Assembly (NCBI GenBank): GCA_964385755.1
Contig: CAYLPZ010000008.1
Span: 1 to 64,000, forward strand
Direction of reading: 5' to 3'
From: CAG-698 sp964385755
GTDB lineage: Bacteria; Bacillota_I; Bacilli_A; ML615J-28; CAG-698
DNA length: 64,000 nt
The first letter of the stretch is position 1. Each line of letters begins with the position of its first letter. Positions 8,810-18,000 of the stretch are shown here, one piece after another. The position numbers were made by a program, and so were the translations under genes. The notes under the pieces are model-generated. The model was not told the origin of the DNA. It ran no database searches and was given only the letters and a program-made list of their open reading frames with translations.

Positions 8810-9991
8810 TTAACCACCAATCTTTCTCGCTAATGATAACTCTCCTAATACCAAATCATATTTTGATCCAGTTGACGATTTAACATTTCCTGTATTACCT
8901 GTAATTGACAAATAACCAATAACCGCAAAAGCAAATGCTTCTTTAGCATCACTACTTACCCCTTTTTCATCGGATGTAAATATTTTATTAGGGTAGATTT
9001 CTTTCATTCTTTTCATTATATAATTGTTATGTGCTCCGCCACCACTAATGATAACTTCATCAATATTTTCTAAATAATTATCATAGTTATACATCATACT
9101 ATAAACAGTAAGTTCAGTAACAGTAGTAATAATATCCTCTTTTTTATATCTTTCAAACGATAATTCTTTAGCTATCTTTTCTAAGTTTTCTTGAGAATAT
9201 CTTTCTCTACCAGTACTTTTAGGAGGTTTTGCAATAATAAATTCATCATTTATTAATACTTCAAATACTTCTTTTATCACTTTACCTGATAATGCAATTT
9301 TACCTTCTTCATCATAAGGTTTATTAAAATATTTATTTGTATAATAATCTATCATCACATTAGCTGGACCAGTATCAAAAGCAATTACATCATCTAGTTT
9401 CGCACCCTTTTTGAGATATGTTAGGTTACCCATTCCTCCAAGGTTTTGTAAAACTATATCTTTATTATCATCTTTAAAGTATATATATTCGAACATCGGA
9501 ACTAAAGGAGCACCTTCGCCACCATAACAAACATCTGCCACTCTAAAATTTGAAAGGGTCGCAATTCCTGTAATGGTAGAGATTACTTGGCCATTTCCAA
9601 TCTGTAAAGTCGATGGCGTGCATCCATTTAATCCATGAGGATTATGCCATATAGTTTGACCATGACTACACACTAAATCTATATCATCATATGTTAAATT
9701 ATTTTTACTTAATAAAATGTCAATTGTCTTAATAAATTCATAAGGAAGTTCATAGTTTAAACTACATATTTCTTCTAGATTTGCAGTTTCAATAGCAAGA
9801 TTTCTTTTTATTTTCTTTATGAATTTTTCATCATAGGGATTTGTAATAAAATCAAGTAATTTAAATGTAGGATATAATGTTTTTGCATTGTCAACTTTTA
9901 CTAAAGCAGTATCACAACCATCAACACTTGTTCCGCTCATAAGACCTATTATTAACATTTCATTATTAATCTCAAAATTAATTTTCCTCAT
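8810..9991 (-). CDS. anmK: Anhydro-N-acetylmuramic acid kinase
   Basis: AnmK converts 1,6-anhydro-MurNAc plus ATP to MurNAc-6-phosphate by coupled hydrolysis and phosphorylation. The protein (393 residues) shows the hallmark IGLMSGTSVDGCD near the N-terminus, NLGGMGNLTYL in the middle, the substrate-binding AFDTGPANVMIDYY, and a late ISGGGAHN nucleotide loop. The ATG at 9989-9991 lies 4 bases after AGGTG and is preferred over an in-frame GTG at 9997. It overlaps the end of mupG by 14 bases and is followed at once by murQ, its direct metabolic successor. Its presence implies that the cell meets anhydro-muropeptides, the products of lytic transglycosylases. Confidence 0.95.
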   Translation of the reverse strand: MRKINFEINNEMLIIGLMSGTSVDGCDTALVKVDNAKTLYPTFKLLDFITNPYDEKFIKKIKRNLAIETANLEEICSLNYELPYEFIKTIDILLSKNNLTYDDIDLVCSHGQTIWHNPHGLNGCTPSTLQIGNGQVISTITGIATLSNFRVADVCYGGEGAPLVPMFEYIYFKDDNKDIVLQNLGGMGNLTYLKKGAKLDDVIAFDTGPANVMIDYYTNKYFNKPYDEEGKIALSGKVIKEVFEVLINDEFIIAKPPKSTGRERYSQENLEKIAKELSFERYKKEDIITTVTELTVYSMMYNYDNYLENIDEVIISGGGAHNNYIMKRMKEIYPNKIFTSDEKGVSSDAKEAFAFAVIGYLSITGNTGNVKSSTGSKYDLVLGELSLARKIGG

Positions 9992-11012
9992 ATTCACCTA
10001 ATATAATAAATTTAAATTTTCTTCCAGGGTAAATCATTTTAATTACATCTAATGTAGTTAACGCTTTTGCTACGACATTTACTCTTTCATCTTTTTCTAT
10101 TTTTTCTTTTTGTATGCACACTTCACCTTGATATCTTAAGAATTTAGCATTATCGATAGTAATATCTAATAAATTTCGTTCTTTTTGAAGATGAGGAAGA
10201 ATATCCTCCTTAGATCTTACACTAGATCTTACGAAGGCTTTAGGTGCATCTAATCTATTTTGATGTTCTCGTTTTAACAGTTCAAGTTCATAAACACTAA
10301 TATCAGATGATATAACAATAGGAATTATTGCCATATTATAATCAAAGTTTTTCGCAAGCTTTAGTTCTTCTTCTGAAGCATAACTATCTGAGAAAAATAA
10401 TCCGTCGCACTCTAATGGTTTTATCGTTGATAATATACTATACAAATCAAGTGTTCTATGTGCTTCAATTGTTGGAAGTCCTTCATACATTGGCATTCTA
10501 TATTGATTGTGTGATGGAATATAAATTAAAACATCCATTCCAAACATATGAAATAGCTTATTTCTTCTAAGCACTTCTTCATAACTCAAACCAGTATGTT
10601 TCTTAGGAAAGAAATTATGACTTATTCTTACTTCACTTAAATTTACATAATGATTTTTTAAATATAATAAATCTTCATATTTAATTGTTGATGCGTTTAA
10701 CTCAATTTTTATTTCTTTAGATAGTCTAACTATTTCATCTAAAGTAAACCCGTAGTCCAGTCTATAGCGATCAACTTTTGGAAGATTAACACTACTAAAC
10801 ACTTGTTTAGATACATCAAGACATACTTTAATCTTTTTACTTTTCGCATATTCACATATCGTTTTTAGTTCTTCTAAAAATCCACTATGCATTTCAGGAA
10901 TATGAGCTGAAATAAATAAATCTTCTATTTTAAGTTTACTTAATAAATCAATATATTTTAAATTGTCAGTGACTGAATAATCTTTTAACCCAACGTATAA
11001 GCTAGCTCCTAT
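9978..11012 (-). CDS. mupG: MupG-family (DUF871) 6-phospho-N-acetylmuramidase, start unclear
   Basis: The family hydrolyses MurNAc-6-phosphate-GlcNAc in the cytosol (S. aureus MupG). The first ATG in frame (10890-10892) would give only 304 residues and has no RBS. Reading the same frame upstream restores the normal family N-terminus: TIGASLYVGLKD as the first barrel strand, then LFISAHIPE as the second. The open frame runs back to 11060, but contains no ATG, GTG, TTG or CTG before 10892. An AGGAG sits at 11006-11010, yet the in-frame codons at proper spacing are TTA, TAC and GTT. The frame is -1 relative to nagZ, which ends on the slip site A_AAA_AAC. So the protein is either made as a NagZ-MupG frameshift fusion, started at a rare codon (ATA at 11010-11012), or the homopolymer is miscounted. 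The end given here assumes the ATA. The C-terminal region reads through ILGEYEEN and overlaps anmK. Confidence 0.75.
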   Translation of the reverse strand: MGASLYVGLKDYSVTDNLKYIDLLSKLKIEDLFISAHIPEMHSGFLEELKTICEYAKSKKIKVCLDVSKQVFSSVNLPKVDRYRLDYGFTLDEIVRLSKEIKIELNASTIKYEDLLYLKNHYVNLSEVRISHNFFPKKHTGLSYEEVLRRNKLFHMFGMDVLIYIPSHNQYRMPMYEGLPTIEAHRTLDLYSILSTIKPLECDGLFFSDSYASEEELKLAKNFDYNMAIIPIVISSDISVYELELLKREHQNRLDAPKAFVRSSVRSKEDILPHLQKERNLLDITIDNAKFLRYQGEVCIQKEKIEKDERVNVVAKALTTLDVIKMIYPGRKFKFIILGEYEEN

Positions 11013-11014
11013 TG

Positions 11015-12598
11015 TTAGTTTTTTTTTAGAGAAATTGGAAGTTTTGCTTTTGGTTCTAGTTTACCAGACAAATACTTACAAATTGTATTAACTGACATTG
11101 GAGTATATTCATATAAACAAAGATAATTCTTTACTTGTGGAAAACGCATAATATCATAAGGACATCTTGTTGATAAGACAAACAGTTCGTTTCCAATTGT
11201 ATCAAGTCGATTAATTAGCTGTGCTTGTTTTGTAAATTGATTGGCATTATATGTACATACTAATACTTGTTTATAACTTTTTGCTTTAATATATATTCTT
11301 TCAATATCTTCCTCTTTGATATTTACTTCTATTTTTTCAACATCACATGGCACTTTTTGTTCTTTTAAAACTGATGATATACTACGTACATTAAGTTCAT
11401 CTTCAGCAATCGTAGTTGCGAAAGGTTCAGTTGCAATAACTAATGTTTTTTCATTTAAATAAATGTTTTTACCTTTAACCAAAGTTAATGAATCATCAAC
11501 AATTTGTTGTGATAATGCTTTATGTTCTTTATTATCAATAATATGTTCAACTTCTTCAAAAGTTTTACCATAGAAATTCGTTTTCAAAAGCTCATAACTT
11601 TCTTCTTTAATTTTTAAAATTTTAGCAACCTTTTCATCAATTTCCTCGCTTGTTAGCTTTCCTTCAAGAGCAGCATTAGTAACAAGCTCAAACGCAGCAA
11701 CTTGCTTTTCAAAAGTTGCAGAAACCATAACTTGATCAAGTCCAGCTTTTAATCCCATTAAACATCCTTTTTCAGTTGTAAAATTATCATCTATCGCTTT
11801 CATCTCCATGCAATCACTTACTATCAATCCTTTGTATCCAAGTTCTTCTTTCAATAGTTTAGTGATAACATTGTAAGATAAGGTACTTGGTAAATTTCCT
11901 TGCTCATAAGCAGGGAAAAATACATGAGCTGACATTATAGCTTTAGTTGAGTTTATATTTTCTTTAAAAGGTACTAATTCAACAGAATTTATTCTTTCTT
12001 TATCGTGATTTACTGTTGGAAGTTGTTTATGACTATCTGAATCGGTGTCACCATGACCTGGGAAGTGTTTACTTGTCGCAATTATTCCTTGTTCTTGTAA
12101 ACCTGTAATATACTCTTTACCATATGCGCTTACTACTTTTGGATCATCTGAATAACTTCTTACACCTATTACAGGATTGTTTGGATTATTATTTACATCT
12201 AATGAAGGAGCTAAATTCATATTAATACCTAATGCTCTTAGTTCCTCTCCCATAATTTTTCCAATTTCATATGCTTTTTCTTTAGGGCTTGTAGCAAGAG
12301 TCATGTTACCAGGACAGAAAGTTGCACCCGACATTATACGTGTGACCATTCCTCCTTCTTGATCAATGCTAATAAATGGCATTACACCTGTTTTTTCCAT
12401 TACATATTCATGTATTTGTTTATTTAAATTGAATAATTGCTTTATATCTTTAATATTTCTTGTGAATAAAACTATATGACCAACTTTATATTTATCAATT
12501 AAATATTTTAAATTATCATTAAATTCATAGCCTTGAAAGCCTACACAAATTAACTGACCTATTTTTTCTTGTAATGTCATTTCTTCTAGCTTTTTCAT
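11015..12598 (-). CDS. nagZ: NagZ-type family GH3 beta-N-acetylhexosaminidase (copy 1)
   Basis: A 527-residue cytoplasmic GH3 enzyme expected to release GlcNAc from GlcNAc-(anhydro)MurNAc or its peptides. It carries the NagZ-specific stretch KHFPGHGDTDSDSH (residues 177-190), which supplies the unusual Asp/His general acid, the substrate-binding DQEGG at 79-83, and the nucleophile Asp262 in VSDCMEM. There is no signal peptide, unlike secreted B. subtilis NagZ. Residues about 370-527 form a reduced GH3 C-terminal domain. It lies 31 bases after namZ. The last codons are CTA AAA AAA AAC TAA, forming a canonical -1 slippery heptamer next to the stop, and mupG continues in the -1 frame. Confidence 0.92.
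   Translation of the reverse strand: MKKLEEMTLQEKIGQLICVGFQGYEFNDNLKYLIDKYKVGHIVLFTRNIKDIKQLFNLNKQIHEYVMEKTGVMPFISIDQEGGMVTRIMSGATFCPGNMTLATSPKEKAYEIGKIMGEELRALGINMNLAPSLDVNNNPNNPVIGVRSYSDDPKVVSAYGKEYITGLQEQGIIATSKHFPGHGDTDSDSHKQLPTVNHDKERINSVELVPFKENINSTKAIMSAHVFFPAYEQGNLPSTLSYNVITKLLKEELGYKGLIVSDCMEMKAIDDNFTTEKGCLMGLKAGLDQVMVSATFEKQVAAFELVTNAALEGKLTSEEIDEKVAKILKIKEESYELLKTNFYGKTFEEVEHIIDNKEHKALSQQIVDDSLTLVKGKNIYLNEKTLVIATEPFATTIAEDELNVRSISSVLKEQKVPCDVEKIEVNIKEEDIERIYIKAKSYKQVLVCTYNANQFTKQAQLINRLDTIGNELFVLSTRCPYDIMRFPQVKNYLCLYEYTPMSVNTICKYLSGKLEPKAKLPISLKKN
11018..11027 (-). promoter_or_regulatory. Candidate -1 frameshift / slippage site
   Basis: On the minus strand a run of nine A (11019-11027) followed by C and the nagZ stop TAA gives, in the nagZ frame, the heptamer A_AAA_AAC (11018-11024). 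This is a standard bacterial -1 slippery sequence. A -1 shift leads straight into the mupG frame. There is no Shine-Dalgarno stimulator at the usual distance upstream, and I see only weak pairing downstream. An A9 run can also cause RNA polymerase slippage or a sequencing error. Confidence 0.5.
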
Positions 12599-12629
12599 AT
12601 TGTATCTTCCTTTTTCGTATTTTCATTAT

Positions 12630-13766
12630 TTAGTAAAGTAAATACTTTTCTCTTATTTTACCAAACTCTTTTGTATCTCTATCAATAATTGCAAATTGTT
12701 CTTCTAAACTATAAGTACCTTTCATTATATAATCACAACCTGTGTTAAACTGTAACATACATGGTCTTCCTTCAACATAAGGCGGTAACACCTTATAATC
12801 TTCTGGATAAAGATTCTTCATTATATCAAGCATTGCCCATCCAGTTTTAACTGCTGGAAATACATTTTTATCTAATATATGAACTTGTACTCCACCACAT
12901 AATTTCTTCTCATGTTTTGAAAAAGTTGGAGTAAAGTATAATGGTCTAAAAAATACTCCTGGTATATTTAATTCGTTTAGTTTTCTAGCATATACTACAG
13001 GGTCTACAAATGGTGCACCAACTACTTCAAATGGTAGTGTTGTTCCTCTTCCTTCACTGATGTTTGTACCTTCAAAAATACAAGTAGCATTGTAAACTAG
13101 CGCAGTATTTGGTGTTGGAAAGTTTGGTGATGGCGTTACCCAAAGTTTCTTTGTATCTTCGTAATACATTTCTCTTGTATAACCTTCCATTAGAATTAGT
13201 TTTAGATCACAATCAATTTGATATTCTTCATTAAATAGTTTAGCAACCTCACAAATCGTTAGGCCATGGCGCTGAACAATTGGATAATATCCAACAAATG
13301 AGCGATAGTTTAAATCTAATATATTTCCTTCATAGATATTACATCCTGCTGGATTTGGTCTATCGAACACAACAAATGTTTTACCATATTCTTTACATGC
13401 TTGCATTGCATAGGCCATTGTATAAATAAAAGTATAAAATCTACTTCCAGCATCTTGTATATCTATACATAGTACATCAAGTTCGTCCATCATTTCTTTA
13501 GTAGGTTTCTTAGTTTTGCCATATAAACTGTGAACTATAACTTTTGTTTCTTCATCAATATAGTCGTCCATTCTTTCACCCGCTTGGATATTTCCTCTTA
13601 CACCATGCTCAGGCGAAAATAAAGCCACTAAGTTTGTTTTTTCATGTAAAATATTTATTGTTGATTTAAATTCACTGTTTATTCCTGTGGGATTTGTTAT
13701 TAATCCAACTCTTTTTCCTTCGAAAATATCTAAATAATTATCAATACAATCAATACCTAGTTTCAT
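12630..13766 (-). CDS. namZ: Exo-beta-N-acetylmuramidase NamZ (DUF1343, GH171)
   Basis: NamZ removes terminal MurNAc from peptide-free MurNAc-GlcNAc chains. The protein (378 residues) has the whole family core: GKRVGLITNPTG near residue 18, LFSPEHGVRG near 50, IDIQDAGSRFYTFIYTM near 100, the FDRPNP motif near 133, and SEGRGTTLPFE near 235. The N-terminus (MKLGIDCID) begins directly with the catalytic domain and has no signal peptide, whereas the B. subtilis enzyme is secreted. This copy should therefore act on imported sugars inside the cell. A strong RBS (AAAGGGGGA) precedes the ATG. It lies between a DUF624 gene (11 bases upstream) and nagZ (31 bases downstream), the same partnership as in B. 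subtilis. Confidence 0.93.
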   Translation of the reverse strand: MKLGIDCIDNYLDIFEGKRVGLITNPTGINSEFKSTINILHEKTNLVALFSPEHGVRGNIQAGERMDDYIDEETKVIVHSLYGKTKKPTKEMMDELDVLCIDIQDAGSRFYTFIYTMAYAMQACKEYGKTFVVFDRPNPAGCNIYEGNILDLNYRSFVGYYPIVQRHGLTICEVAKLFNEEYQIDCDLKLILMEGYTREMYYEDTKKLWVTPSPNFPTPNTALVYNATCIFEGTNISEGRGTTLPFEVVGAPFVDPVVYARKLNELNIPGVFFRPLYFTPTFSKHEKKLCGGVQVHILDKNVFPAVKTGWAMLDIMKNLYPEDYKVLPPYVEGRPCMLQFNTGCDYIMKGTYSLEEQFAIIDRDTKEFGKIREKYLLY

Positions 13767-13777
13767 TTTATCCCCCT

Positions 13778-14914
13778 TTAATTTAATTCATAACTATCAT
13801 CATCTTTATAACTTTCAAAGTTCTTGACTAAATAACGATATTTCTTTCTACTAATCTGATAAATAACAAATTGAGGTAAACTAAACCCTAATAAGAACCA
13901 AATTGGTATAAAGAAACTATTAAACAAGCATAATACCAAGAGTACAGCATAAATTAATATGTAAACAATAGTAAATATTATATTCTTAAAAGCCATTGAA
14001 ATTGTAAATTTAATTAATGTCATTGTATGCATTCTAAAATAAGCAAGTGACATTGGAAGTGACACTATCCACATTATAAATATAAATAGTGCAACTAACA
14101 TAAAATTATAAGATATCGTGTAAAAAAAACTTACCTCATTTACTGTTGTTAAAATCGAATAATAATAATATGTAGCAAATCCCATTAAACCTAAAAATAA
14201 AATAAGAATTAGTTCAACTCGCCACAAACTTTTAAAGTTATCCCATAGCATTTCAAAAAATAATACAAATGTGCTTGTGCTTCCATCTTCCCCAAATATC
14301 TTTATCATAGAGAAAATAGTAACAAAACATGGAACAAATGCGAAAAATGCTAAGATTACTCCGATAATCATATATATACCTGCTAAAGTATGTTTTGTGT
14401 ATACTTTTTCACCAATATTAACTTCTACATCATTTTCCAGTTTTATTATTGTATGGTTATTTATATCAATTTTACATTCATCTTTATTAACTGGACTAGT
14501 TAATAAATCATCATATGTAAATGATTTTTTCATTCCGTTTATAACTAATGTTTCTCCATCAAAATATACTTCATCAATTTCTCTAATAAAATCTTTGTTA
14601 GGAACTGAGATTACATAATCTTCAATTAATAAATAAATTATACTTTCAGATAATCTATAATCTTTAATCGTTCTATTATCAGTAATTTTTCCAACATTAG
14701 TTGTATTACCATTATTTTGTGTTAATATTATTTCTCCGTTTTCAATAGTAGCTTCTTTAATTGAATAATCATTTTGTGTTTGATAAAACAAATAAATTGG
14801 AACAAACGCAAAAACTGAAATAATTAAAAGTGATAATATATTCCACACAACAAGCTTAAAAGCCCATTCAAAAAACATATATAACTTGCCACTAGTATAT
14901 TTTTCAACATCCAC
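13778..14914 (-). CDS. DUF624 (YesL-like) membrane protein with an extracytoplasmic insert
   Basis: A 378-residue membrane protein. The start is typical of YesL/DUF624 proteins: a cytoplasmic helix FFEWAFKLVVWNILSLL followed by a first membrane span. Family proteins are usually about 200 residues. Here residues about 45-175 are a hydrophilic domain after the first span, followed by four or five further spans and the conserved MLWDNFKSLWRVEL block. YesL-type proteins accompany carbohydrate ABC importers in Bacillota, but their function is not established. I chose the GTG at 14912-14914, five bases after AGGTGA. The GTG at 14923 lies inside that RBS. It probably heads the namZ-nagZ-mupG-anmK-murQ operon and has its own weak promoter at 14938-14966. 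Confidence 0.65.
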   Translation of the reverse strand: MDVEKYTSGKLYMFFEWAFKLVVWNILSLLIISVFAFVPIYLFYQTQNDYSIKEATIENGEIILTQNNGNTTNVGKITDNRTIKDYRLSESIIYLLIEDYVISVPNKDFIREIDEVYFDGETLVINGMKKSFTYDDLLTSPVNKDECKIDINNHTIIKLENDVEVNIGEKVYTKHTLAGIYMIIGVILAFFAFVPCFVTIFSMIKIFGEDGSTSTFVLFFEMLWDNFKSLWRVELILILFLGLMGFATYYYYSILTTVNEVSFFYTISYNFMLVALFIFIMWIVSLPMSLAYFRMHTMTLIKFTISMAFKNIIFTIVYILIYAVLLVLCLFNSFFIPIWFLLGFSLPQFVIYQISRKKYRYLVKNFESYKDDDSYELN

Positions 14915-14937
14915 AAAAATCACCTATTTCTCTAATT

Positions 14938-14966
14938 ATTATACCATAAGAATGTATTTATTTAAA
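14938..14966 (-). promoter_or_regulatory. Promoter of the DUF624-namZ-nagZ-mupG-anmK-murQ operon
   Basis: A perfect TATAAT on the minus strand (14938-14943), a 17-base spacer and TTTAAA (14961-14966) as a weak -35. It lies between the terminator at 15000-15022 and the RBS of the DUF624 gene. No cre-like palindrome is seen in it. Confidence 0.5.
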
Positions 14967-14992
14967 TAGCTATAATATTATAATTCGTTATT

Positions 14993-15022
14993 AAAAAATA
15001 AGACTACCCATTGGGTAGTCTT
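14993..15022 (-). terminator. Strong terminator after the first Big_2 solute-binding gene
   Basis: A 10-bp perfect stem (AAGACTACCC at 15000-15009, GGGTAGTCTT at 15013-15022) with a 3-base loop. On the minus strand it is followed by ATTTTTTAA. The plus side has a T run as well. Confidence 0.85.
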
Positions 15023-15035
15023 TTATTTTTATATT

Positions 15036-18000
15036 CTAGTTAGATGCAGCGTATACTTTAATAATATCGTTGTAGAATGTTTCTTCAACTGCATTGAATT
15101 CTTCATCATAACTTTCGCCTTTATACATTACATTGTTAGCTGGAGTCTTTAATGGAGTAGCAGATGTTGAACCATAAACAGCGTGAGCTGGATCGTAGAA
15201 GATTCTATTAGCATTATAGAACATAATAGCTTTTACAGATTCTTCATTATCGATTCTCTTATTTAAAGAATTTCTTACTGTATCTTCAGCATTGAATAAT
15301 GGGTCAGCTTCTTGATATGTAATTGTATTTAAGAACATTTCGTTCATAACTGTCCATACTTTTACATAACCATCACTACCTAAGCTTGATGGATATGGAC
15401 GACCAGCAATGTACATATAAACACTTAGTCCACTTAATGAAATCTTAGTGTCAACATTACTCATATCATCTGGATATGGGAATGGTACATATGCATATTC
15501 AGTAGTTCCTTCGCCCCATAAATTATTTGGCCATCTATTATCAGTTCCACAGAACCACATGTAACCAGTTGTCATTAATGTTTCACCATCATGGAATGAA
15601 TGTTCTAGATCATCAGTTTCAGCCCAAGTTTGAGTAGCATTAACTGCACCATTTTGAACTAATTCATAAATTAAAGCAGATGCGTTCTTAGATTTTGGTG
15701 TGTCAATAAAGATTTTAACTGTATCAGAGTCAACAACTTTTTGACCAGCAGCATTAGTCATACCAAACCAATAATAGTATGGAGAACCTTGTAATACAAA
15801 TTGATTTTCACCAAGTTTAGCTTGAGTAGTTAATACCCAATCTTTGAATTCGCTATAATGCCATCTATCTTGGTTGAACATTGCGGCAGGATCTTCTACA
15901 CCAAGTTTCTTTAACCAACCATAGTTGTAGTATAATCCTAAGTCAACATATGTTGCAGTTGGAGAAAGACCTTGAGAAGCAATGTATAATTTACCATTGT
16001 ATGAACCAGCAGATTTAGTTGCGTTATCCATTTGTGATAAACCATATTTAGCATATAATTCACTTACATCAACAGCAGCATTTGCTTGTGCAAATTGATA
16101 AATCCAGTTACTAGATACGATACCTAAGTCACATTGACTAGTTCCAGCAGTAGCATTATCAATGATCCAGTTAATACGAGCAGTTCCCCATGGAGCAACA
16201 TCTGGATATGCAACTACTTTAATATCACAATTGTATTTATTTTCTACTTCACTCCAAGCTCTTTGTTTGTAAGCTTTGTCAGGTTGACTATATCCTTCTA
16301 AGAATGGATCATTATCTGTTAATGCAGAAGAAGCATTCATGATGATAATTTCATAACCTTTCATATCTCCAACAGCTGGTGGAGTAGGAACAGCTTGAAT
16401 CTTAATATTGAAATAAGCACTCTTCTTAGTTGGATCAACTGTACTAACTGCTCTTACACGAATTGTACCTGTAGCGATAGCTGTAATTGTTCCATCTTCT
16501 GCAAGTGTAGCAAGTTCAGTTTTATAAAGTTCCCATTTAACTGTTTGAGGAGCAGTTTCAGGATATACAGCAGCAGCAAGTTTTAGTTTATAACCAACAT
16601 ACATTTCTTTTTCACCGTTGATTTTAACTTCTTCAACATCATAAGAAACCTTTTGTTCTTCAACTGTAACATTTACAACTTTAACAAATTCAGGTTTAAT
16701 TTGAGATGTAACAGTAATAGTACAAGTTCCTTCAGCAACAGCTTTAACCTTACCATTTTCATCAACTGTAGCAATATTTTCATCACTTGATACAAATGTT
16801 GCAGCAGGGTTACCATTAGCTGGAGTAACAGTTGGAACTAATGTTGAAGTTTTTCCAGGTTCAATTTTAACAGAAGTAACTTCTGTAGAGTTAACACCAT
16901 TAGTAATAATGAATGTTTCTGGATCAGTATATTCAGTTACTGTAATTTCAACTTCTGCATAAATTTCAGGATTTAATTGTGAGTATACATATAATGTACA
17001 TGTACCTACACCAACGATTACTGGAGAACCATTAGCAGTTTTAATAGTAACAACACTATTATCACTAGATTCATAATATACACTCTTATTGTATTGTGTA
17101 TCAATTGGAATAATTGTTCTCTCTAGATAATCAGTTAATTTGCTGTGTAATAATAATATATCAGCTTTATTTCTTAAAGTCATAGATGTTGGGCCTTGAT
17201 CGGCATTTGGATCATCAGCAGCAACAATTTCGATGTTAACATAATATGCTACTCTTGAATCAGCAACAGATGTAACAGTAACTTTAACTTTACCTAATGA
17301 AACAGGAGTTAAAACACCATCTTCATTAATTGTTGCGATTGATTCATTATCAACAGACCAAATAACTCTATCATCTTCTGGTGCTTCTGGGTAGAATAAA
17401 TAACTTAATGCTAAATCTTCACCCATAGGAGCTTTATATTTGTTACCAGTAATAATAATGAAGCATGTAGGAGCTTCTAATTCTGTAACTGTAACTTTAA
17501 CTTCAGCTTTTACTTGGCTATCTGCTTTTAATGTTGCAGTGATAGTTGCTTCTCCTGCTGCTAATGCAACAAGTTTAGTTCCTTCAACTTTAACTACTTC
17601 AGGATTAGATGAAACTAATTCATATTCACTTCCAACAGGTTTAACATTAACTGTTAATGATACTTCTTCACCAACTGCCATTTTTTCTTTAGCACCAGTG
17701 ATTTCAATTGATTTTGCAGTATCTTCAGTTACTGTAATTACTACTTGTCCAGATACTCCTGATCCGTCTTTTGCAGTTGCAGTAATTGTAGCTTGTCCTG
17801 CTTTTAATGCTTTTACTTTATTTCCAGTTACTGATACAACAGATTGATCTGATACATTTAATGTATAATCTTTATTTGTTGCATCATCAGGTGCTACTTT
17901 AACAACAATTGTTGCTTCTTCACCAACTACTAATGATTCACTAGTAATTTCTACTGCAACACTAGAAACTTTAATTTCTACTGCTTTTTCTTTTATTGTT

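Noticed and set aside
10328..10570. Plus-strand open frame opposite mupG
   Set aside because: Antisense to a well-conserved DUF871 barrel; no RBS, no recognisable domain.
17440..17847. Long plus-strand open frame opposite the Ig-domain lipoprotein, with an identical twin at 20939-21247
   Set aside because: It is the antisense shadow of the repeated Thr/Val-rich Ig coding region. The composition is unnatural (Thr/Ser/Val runs), there is no RBS, and the twin exists only because the sense strand is duplicated.
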